NCBI GenBank assembly: GCA_023213395.1
Contig: CM041465.1
Location: 53,079,741-53,143,740, forward strand
Direction: 5' to 3'
Source: Cycas panzhihuaensis
Taxonomy: Eukaryota; Cycadophyta
DNA: 64,000 bases
This document shows positions 57,531 to 64,000 of this stretch, in pieces. The notes under the pieces are model-generated. The model saw only the letters and a program-made list of their open reading frames with translations, was not told the origin of the DNA and made no database searches. Position 1 is the stretch's first letter. Every line of letters begins with the position of its first letter. Position numbers and translations under genes: made by a program.

Positions 57531-58528
57531 ACCCAATCCCCTCTTCTGTTTCCTCCCTTCCGGTTGATCTCGCCCCCCTCCATTTTGAGGAGGGGAATGC
57601 CATGTGCATGGGGGCAACCCAGGACATAGTCCTTGCCCCAGACAAGGTCATCAAGGTAGGAGCGGAATGTACCCCTGACGAAGTGAGGGAATATACCCTT
57701 CTGTTCTGGGAGTTCCGCGATGTATTCGCGTGGGACTATTCGGACATGAAGGGCATTGGCCCCTCCATCGTCACGCATAACCTTATGACCCTTCCTGATG
57801 CTCGCCCCGTGCGTCAGAAGCAGTGTCCCCTTCACCCGAAGCTTTCAGCTGCCGTTAAGATGGAAGTTGAGAAGCTTCTAGACGCGAGACTCATTTCCTC
57901 CATCGATTACCCTAAGTGGGTATCGAATATCGTTCCCGTTGCTAAGAAGAATGGGACCATTCGTATTTGTGTCGATTTTCGCGACATAAACAATGCTTGT
58001 CCTAAGGACAACTTTCTTCTTCCCTTCATTGATCAAATAATCGATCGTACGACTGGATTCGAAGTTATGTCCTTGATGGACGGCTTCTCTGGCTATAACC
58101 AGATCCAGATTTCTCCCGAAGACCATCATAAGACGGCCTTCACTACGCCATGGGGTACCTTTGCCTACAAGGCATTGCCCTTTGGTCTTAAGAATGCGGG
58201 GGCTACTTATCAAAGAGCCATGCATTTTATCTTCCACGACCTCATCAACAATACGTTGGAGGTCTTCATGGATGATATGATGGGCCTCTCTCATACCAGA
58301 GCCCATCATCCCTTCGACTTGCGCGCCATCTTCGTAAGATACCGCAAGTATCATGTTAGTCTGAACCTGTTGAAATGCGTGTTTGCTGTTACCTCCGGCA
58401 GACTCTTAGGTTTCCTCGTGTCCCAACAAGGAATCCAGATCGATCCAGAAAAAGTCAAGGTAATCCTTGACATGCCGCCACCTAGGACCCAATGATAAAT
58501 TAAGTCGTTTCTAGGCAGGCTTAGTTTC
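57531..58528 (+). pseudogene. Element D reverse transcriptase, thumb truncated
   Basis: The open frame 57248-58495 covers the polymerase. It shows FRDVFAWDYSDMKGI (about 57710), KWVSNIVPVAKKNG, ICVDFRDINNACPKDNF (about 57967), MDGFSGYNQIQISPED, ALPFGLKNAGATYQRAM and the catalytic EVFMDDMMGLS (about 58260). GFLVSQQGIQIDPEKV follows (about 58410). A TGA at 58493-58495 stands where C has CGA. Thirty-odd bases later, at FLGRL, the polymerase is broken off by a deletion. The palm itself is complete. Confidence 0.88.
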
Positions 58529-58529
58529 T
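58528..58529. other. Deletion junction replacing RNase H and integrase in D
   Basis: The string tttcttg|ctcttggga joins what in C is position about 21651 (thumb of the polymerase) to about 23624 (after integrase). Roughly 1.97 kb is missing. Only one base of shared sequence is evident at the joint, which suggests end joining rather than recombination between repeats. Confidence 0.85.
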
Positions 58530-59081
58530 TGCTCTTGGGAACCTTTGTCCTCCTATTTGGGCATTCCCCAACTAGGACGACGCTGTGGAGTATCGTTACT
58601 CCTCTCTCGTGCTTATCCTTTCCTTCGCATATTCCGCTATGCTCCCATGTGGACATGCATGTCGCCATATTTTCTAACCTCATACCTCTCGATCACCTCT
58701 GCTTACGGTGGATGTGTGTGCTCCTGTTAGACATATGGCCATACATGGAGGGAAACACATGCATATGTTACAACAAAATATTATTTACATGTTTGCATAT
58801 TTACATATTTGCATTTGTAACATACAAAAATATTCATTTACAAAAGTAAACCACATATGCTATCTCTATCATACATGATACACATCATTCCATGTCGAAA
58901 TGGGGTCCCAATTACCCCGTATATATATGTATATATGTCAAAATATCATAGTACATCGTGCATGTGGGAAGCTGAGATCCTTGCAGGGGGGGTACAATCA
59001 TGTGAGCCGACATATGACCCCCTGGAGGCCCGTGCTTTCCCGTCAAAATCATATATATGTGCATCTCCTAGTCTCATCACA
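58530..59081. other. Element D convergent 3' region
   Basis: No gene. An AT-rich core with alternating tatttaca/atttgcat strings lies at about 58770-58860. Same position and composition as in C and E. Confidence 0.5.
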
Positions 59082-60991
59082 TCACGATCTCGGGGTCCCG
59101 TCCCCTGGTCTGTGTGATCCCTCTCCTGGGGACCACATCCATGCGAGGCTCCTCTTGGGCCTCTGCGAGCTGCCTGCCTCGCTCTCCTCGTCCCGAGGCC
59201 GTCTCGGAGTCGTAGCCGTTATATGTGTGCGTGTCTGGCTCCTGCTCGACCTCGAGACCGTCTCCGCCACCAGCTGGTCGTAGCGGACCTGGATGCGATC
59301 CCTATCACCTCGGAGTCCCTCCTCGATAGCTCTGAACCTCTCCTCTGACGCCTTAAGGCACTCCTCTAGGACTGCTAGGCGAGTGCTGCTTCCTGTGTCC
59401 CATCCTGGCCTCACGGCTCTAAGGCTGGACCCATCACTTACTCGTCCAGCTCACCCCAGCCACGTCGATCTCGCTGCGGTGCCTCGGAACGCCATGTGCT
59501 CGTGGGTCTCTGCAGCCCAGATGTCTCTGACTCTCACTAGTGGGGCGAACGCCTGCATATAGGCTCCTGCTGATCTAGGTGCATCCTCCGCCTGGATGGG
59601 CGGTTGCCCCTGCGTGACACGAGGGAACATCTCCCTCACCATGGCCTCGACCAGCCTCTGCACCTTTGCTACTCCTGCCAAGGCAACATGCCATGTGTCA
59701 GTGTGTATCCTCGATGCATATCATGAAATGAAATCAAAAATCTATCTAGATGTCAAATGACTAAGGAAACGGTTAGGTCTCACCTGCCGTGGCTGCCGGA
59801 TCCTTTGCTCGAGCAACATCCTCCTCTCCTGGCCTTCCGCCAGCTACTGGTACCTCACCCTCAGGTACGTCCTCTGCCTCCGCCTCGTCTCCGGCAGGGA
59901 CTGGCTCAACCCTCGCCTCTCTGGATCTCCTCACGATCCGTAGCCTGCGCCCCTTGGTCTCACCGCCTGCTTTCGTCTTGGCGACTCTGATGGGCTGCCC
60001 TCTATGGCGATCCGGATGGTCCTGCTGCTCCCTCGGATGACTGTGATGGACCTGCCTCTCCTGCAGGTTGTGATGGGCTAGCCCCATCACCCCCGTCATC
60101 ACTGTCATTGCCCCCATCGTCACTGTCATCGTCGATGGGTGCTCCTGCTCCTCCTACTCCGTCATCACTCTCCCACCTCACCGCTCTGTATGGCTCTGCT
60201 ATGTAGTCGGTCAGAGTGAGGAGGTCGAGTGATGTCGCGTCGACTGACCGATGGACATGGGCCTGGTCCTCTGTCCCTCAGAGTCTCGTCTGCCACCTGT
60301 GGACCATCGGGGCCCACCTCGCTATGGGGAATAGCCCCCCTGCCGATGCCACTACCGCAAAATGATCGAAAAACTAGCACTACAATAGCGTGCTGTAAGA
60401 GAAGCCTCCTCTGCCTGATCTCATGATGGTGTCTATTTGGGCGACGAGGTTCGCTGCAACTAGAGTGGCCCAATCCATCCTCTTGCCAGCCTCACACCGG
60501 TGCGCTGCTTCCACCCATCCTCCTGGGATCTCCCTGTAGTTCTATTTCCGGGAGATCCGGAACAGAATGCATAGTAAAATGAGCTTCCTCACCTGAGGAA
60601 TCCTTGACATGAGTATCTTTGAGGGGGACTCCCCTCCGGCCGCCACTATGCGCCCGTGAGGAACCGAGCCTCCTGTGTCCGCCTCGGTCTTTGGGCGGCG
60701 TCCTCGATCTCACTCAGGTCTCCTGTCGCTGGCACCCCTAGGATCCGTCTAATATCTCCTGGGGTGATGGTAATGTCTCCTATTTGAGGCAAGTGGAATA
60801 TATGCCTCCTCCTATCCCAGTGCGATACGATATCAACTAAGAGCTGCTAATCTGATGTGAACTGGAGGGTCTTCAGGGCCTTGTACAGGCCGCATCTCTT
60901 CAGGGTCGCCCTGTCCTCCTCGGTCGCCATCTCTAGGTAACTCAGGATGGGCATGCCGACGTTTTCGCGGTTGTCCACCGCGATAACTGCC
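59082..60991 (-). pseudogene. Element D antisense gene, plant-mobile-domain-like
   Basis: Read on the minus strand: an acceptor-like atgcag at about 60992, then AVIAVDNRENVGMPILS, one in-frame TAG, then VDIVSHWDRRRHIFHLPQIGDITITP (split here as HWDRRRHIFHLP and GDITITP, about 60780-60835) and DIRRILGVPATG. A frameshifted middle follows, then an acidic, basic and proline-rich stretch (59773-60129), the intron, and a coiled-coil tail (LEECLKASEERFRAIEEGL, about 59350) with a basic C-terminus ending at 59082. It is the same gene as in C and E. Function in the element is unknown; host PMD proteins are nuclear. Confidence 0.63.
59675..59783 (-). other. Spliceosomal-type intron in element D antisense gene
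   Basis: On the minus strand CAG|GTGAGACC (59784/59783) to CCTTGGCAG|GAGTAG (59675/59674) forms a 109-nt GT...AG intron, AT-rich inside, between the acidic linker and the coiled-coil tail. It matches the intron of C in position and borders. Confidence 0.68.
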
Positions 60992-61127
60992 TGCATTCAT
61001 GAAAATTAGTCAAAGTTAGTCTCCTAGCAGTTATCTAGGCTCCTAACTACTTGTCTGGTTGTCTTTTCTGGTTTTCAGGGGCTGTTTGGCTCCTCGTTTG
61101 CTTTTTTCTGATTTTCTGCCTGCGTAC

Positions 61128-61200
61128 CGCTCCAAATTTAGCGGTACCGCTAAATCTGGAGCGATATCGCTGCCAAGATCGCGGTGCCGCGATCTTGGCC
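61128..61200. promoter_or_regulatory. Palindrome cluster between divergent genes (D)
   Basis: Three consecutive palindromes. The first, 61128-61163, has the core atttagcggtaccgctaaat (perfect over 20 nt) and extends to 36 nt with one mismatched pair. The second is gcgatatcgc at 61161-61170. The third has arms ccaagatcgcgg and ccgcgatcttgg at 61173-61184 and 61187-61198. Another gtggtaccgcc follows. They lie between the antisense gene start and the aRNH promoter region. Confidence 0.75.
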
Positions 61201-61640
61201 GTGGTACCGCCGGCAACCCCCCTAAAAAGGGGGGTTTAGGCCCTGAAAATCAGAAAATTTTTATGGTGGACCCCCCCGTGGGGCCCACCGGGACCAGGGC
61301 TGCCTAATGCCCAGGTCCCCGCCTCTTGCCGGGTCCAATTCAGATTCTAGGAGGCCCTCTAATTGCCCATAAGGGGCATGAAATGCATTAAAAATTGGCT
61401 GAAAAGCAATAAACTTTAAATTTTGAAATGACGAGGGCTTCGTTAGATCCACTCACTGGATCTAGCCTAACTGTCGCCATCTCGTCTCTGGGGTTGTGAT
61501 GGCTGTCTCTGCGCTCGAATCTGATGGTCGAATCGTCTCCCGTGTGCCTCTGAAGTCAGGTAGCGCTCTGCGTCGTAAGAGAAAGGCTCTGGTTTCGCAC
61601 GAGAGCCGGTGAAAATGAATTCTATTTTCATCATTTTTCC

Positions 61641-61648
61641 TTATATAG
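61641..61648 (+). promoter_or_regulatory. Conserved TATA box upstream of aRNH (D)
   Basis: ttatatag, preceded by ttttcc and followed by tggggccacggcgg, 530 bp before the aRNH start at 62171. Conserved in C and E. Confidence 0.58.
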
Positions 61649-62170
61649 TGGGGCCACGGCGGCACTTCTTAGTTCTCGGCTCATGACGATCGTTGGGACC
61701 GTCTCGTTGCCCTCATAGCCTTTGCCTTCTGGCCCTGTCACCCATTGTACTCTATGGACGCCCTTTCTGCCCTCTCTTGCAAGGGCATTTATGGCGCCTC
61801 ATTATCGCACTTTTGCGAGGGCCCTTCTGCATCGTTTTACATGCTACTCCTGTGCGTGCCCGAGTTTATACTCGTTTGGCTCGTTTCACCACCTTGGACT
61901 CATTTTTGTAGCCCTTTCTTGCTCTTGGGGGTCCCCAAAGGAAGTTCTCCCCCGTCTGGGGGCATGTTTTGCTTTCCAAAGCAACCTTTGGCACCCTAGG
62001 GTGTCTTTTCTCCGCCCACTTTCAGCCAGTGGCCAGATTGCTTGCTCCCATTCTCGGGTACCCTCATTACTAGGTCCTCCTACACTTGTTGGCCATACTT
62101 TTTCCTGCTATTCGATTCTTTGCTTCACTTTCATTGCTATCTGTTTACTACCAGAGCTTAGTATCCAGTC

Positions 62171-62593
62171 ATGTCTCTTCTCGTTTTTACCGATGGTGGA
62201 AGTCGCGGCAACCCTGGACCTTCCGCCGCTGCGTGGATTCTTCGCAGCCCCTCCGGACACGATTTCTTGCGTTCTAGAGTCTTTCTTCCCGAGGCTACCA
62301 ATAACGAAGTCGAGCACACGGCCGTTATTGAAGCCCTTACCGATGCTCTCTGTTTCCATCGTGGGTCCATTGTGTTATTTTGTGATTCTCAGGTTGTGGT
62401 GTCCCATCTCACCCAGGTTTACCAGGTGCGATGCCCTCACCTGAGAACCCTCGCGTCCGCTGCCAGGTCTCTTCTGGCTTGTTTTTCGTCGGCAGATATT
62501 CAGCATATCCCGAGGCGCCTCAATGCTGAGGCCGACAGTCTCGTCCGCCTCATCCTTGAGCGTCGCCTCCCTCTTCTAGATGACCACTCTTGA
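62171..62593 (+). CDS. Element D archaeal-type RNase H (aRNH), intact
   Basis: A 140-codon complete frame. RNase H cuts the RNA strand of RNA-DNA hybrids. It has FTDGGSRGNPGPS with Asp8, NNEVEHTAVIEAL with Glu48, LFCDSQVVVSHLTQVYQV with Asp72 and HIPRRLNAEADSLVRL with Asp122. All four catalytic acids and the RGNPGP loop of archaeal/plant-type RNases H are therefore present, and the length fits a complete domain. It is a stand-alone unit with its own ATG, about 530 bp after a TATA box and 350 bp before the 3' LTR. It stayed open although most of D is broken. Confidence 0.9.
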   Translation: MSLLVFTDGGSRGNPGPSAAAWILRSPSGHDFLRSRVFLPEATNNEVEHTAVIEALTDALCFHRGSIVLFCDSQVVVSHLTQVYQVRCPHLRTLASAARSLLACFSSADIQHIPRRLNAEADSLVRLILERRLPLLDDHS

Positions 62594-62945
62594 GGCTTGC
62601 CTGGCCAGCCCGTGCCCAAGTCTCCGGTTGCTGTTAGTTAGACTGCTTGCCCTATTTGCTGGATGCCCTCTTACTTCACGTTACACCGTGGCAACGGGGG
62701 GCATCCCGTTTTACTTGCTTATTTCAGTTTCAGGTCGATGTTTGGACGACATGTAGGCAACCCCTGCGTTGTCCTCGTCCTCGTCTCCCTTGTCCACGCG
62801 TTCTGCCACGACGCTTGCCTACGCCCTTGGTCTACGTGCCACTCTTTATTGTTTTATATATATGCATGTGCTACTCATATTTTTTTATATTGTCAGCATT
62901 CGCCATCACATTACGCTTCCAGGCGGTGAGGCTCTGCCGAAGCGA
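62594..62945. other. Element D region between aRNH and 3' LTR
   Basis: No gene. It ends ggcggtgaggctctgccgaagcga before the LTR; no clean purine tract is visible. Confidence 0.5.
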
Positions 62946-64000
62946 TGTTCCAGCTCGGGAATGGACTCGAGGCGCATCGACGCAGGTTTGTTCAGGTATA
63001 TTTTCTTACTTCTCTTGCCTATGTTAATCAAGGTAATTTAGAGTAGGTTGCTTGATATTTGCCTGCCTGCACGCGTTGATTGCCTGCTTGCTCATAATGC
63101 ATGTGCCTAACGGCACGCCTTCAGCCTATGACGACTCATAGCAGGGGCATTCCTCAGCGAATGTGACACCTCATATGGCGTACAACCACTCACAATGTCT
63201 CCACAGTTTCCTGGGATCGTTTTCGCTAGCTTATTTGCTCATGTTACGACATGTCGTTTGCGTTGCCATCCTTTCTAAGTCAAACTTGATCCTTAGTTAG
63301 GACTTTTTGGGTTGTTTTGGGTACTTGCCCACTGCCTGGGCATTCCCCCAGCTGTCCTAATTCATGTTTAGCCCCTGATTTTACTTCAAAATTTGATTTC
63401 TTGCTTTTTCTCTTTTTAAAGTTTCGGTGATCATGATAAACTAAGCGATCTTCTTGAATTTACGTGATCACTGAATTTGCCGCAGACATTGTTTGAAATT
63501 AAAAAAGGGAGAACCACGCGACAGTTTCCGCTTTTTTCGCGAAACTGCCGCGTGGCTTCGTTCGATTGGAGGCGGCCTGACATCCCCAACGTTCACCTAC
63601 TGTGAACAGGGGATAAAGGGAATTTTCCTCCCCATTTTCAGGACTTTTTGCCCATTTTCTAATTTTCCAAGAGAATTTTCCAAGGGACTGCACACAGGAA
63701 AAAAGACATAAAACAAAACAACCTCATGCACAGCAACTGAGGAGGGTGAACCGGGCTGCCATCAGTGGATTTTGCAGGGCCATTGCTGCCCCTTACTACT
63801 CTCCACAGCCAGCTTTATTCCTCTTGCAGCTGCTCAGAGATTCAAGGGACTCCTTCAACGAAGAAGCTGCCCCAAAGACTTACTTCACAGCTCCAACTTT
63901 GCAGGGAGCCTCTTGCATTCGAACCTCAGTAGGAAATGCTCATAACCAGCCCTTGTTTGGCCTCCATTGCTGCTGTCCCAAGTGGCAGAAACCATACTTA
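62946..64000 (+). repeat. Element D 3' LTR (cut by window end)
   Basis: It begins tgttccagctcggg and matches the first part of 50999-53572. About 1055 bp are inside the window. Confidence 0.9.
63514..63555. promoter_or_regulatory. LTR hairpin of element D (3' copy)
   Basis: Arms ccacgcgacagtttc (63514-63528) and gaaactgccgcgtgg (63541-63555). Relative to the 5' copy, position 4 of the left arm is C instead of T and its partner is G instead of A. Confidence 0.75.

Larger units (their letters stand above)
50999..64000 (+). mobile_element. Element D: Tat-like relative of C lacking RNase H and integrase
   Basis: It begins with a 2574-bp LTR at 50999 and continues past the window end within its 3' LTR. 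The sense strand holds gag, protease and reverse transcriptase. The sequence then jumps at 58528 directly into the post-integrase region, so RNase H and integrase are absent. The antisense gene, palindrome cluster, TATA box, intact aRNH and 3' LTR follow. Its left target base group would be gatgt (50994-50998); the right copy is outside the window. Confidence 0.9.

Overview
This window is nuclear DNA of a land plant, most likely a seed plant with a large, repeat-rich genome. I recognised no ordinary host gene, no tRNA or rRNA gene and no CRISPR array. Almost everything is LTR retrotransposon DNA in nested insertions, ranging from very decayed AT-rich copies to younger GC-richer ones. The species cannot be told from the sequence.

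Layout, using letters I assign to the elements. Flank 1-1882. Element A (1883-8138, +) is a complete but dead Ty3/gypsy chromovirus with paired 346-bp LTRs, a tRNA-Met-type primer site and a C-terminal chromodomain. Element B (about 8929-14325 and 30410-30920, +) is an old Tat-like Ty3 element split by element C. Element C (14326-30409, +) is a 16-kb Tat/Retand-like element with 2.5-kb LTRs and a perfect 5-bp target duplication (gactg). Element F (about 31230-42995, minus) belongs to the same family as B, lies tail-to-tail with it, and is interrupted by a short Ty1/copia element G (37842-40609, minus). Element E (about 43030-50998, minus) is a relative of C inserted in F's gag. Element D (50999 to past the window end, +) is another relative of C inserted in E's integrase.

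The most interesting system is the shared plan of C, D and E. Each has normal gag-pol sequence on its sense strand. Downstream of the integrase (or of its deletion scar in D) there is a gene on the opposite strand. Its product looks like a plant mobile domain (PMD) protein with a coiled-coil tail, and it has at least one spliceosomal-type intron. Divergently from it, and just before the 3' LTR, lies a second RNase H of archaeal type (aRNH) on the sense strand. The gap between these two genes carries a conserved TATA box and a cluster of long palindromes that keep their structure while changing sequence between copies. The LTRs of D and E also share a hairpin. D has lost RNase H and integrase but keeps an aRNH with all four catalytic acidic residues.

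Most reading frames are broken by stops and frameshifts, so features called CDS here are ancestral coding regions unless stated otherwise. Boundaries of LTRs and target duplications come from direct reading. Domain assignments rest on motifs recognised by eye, not on searches.
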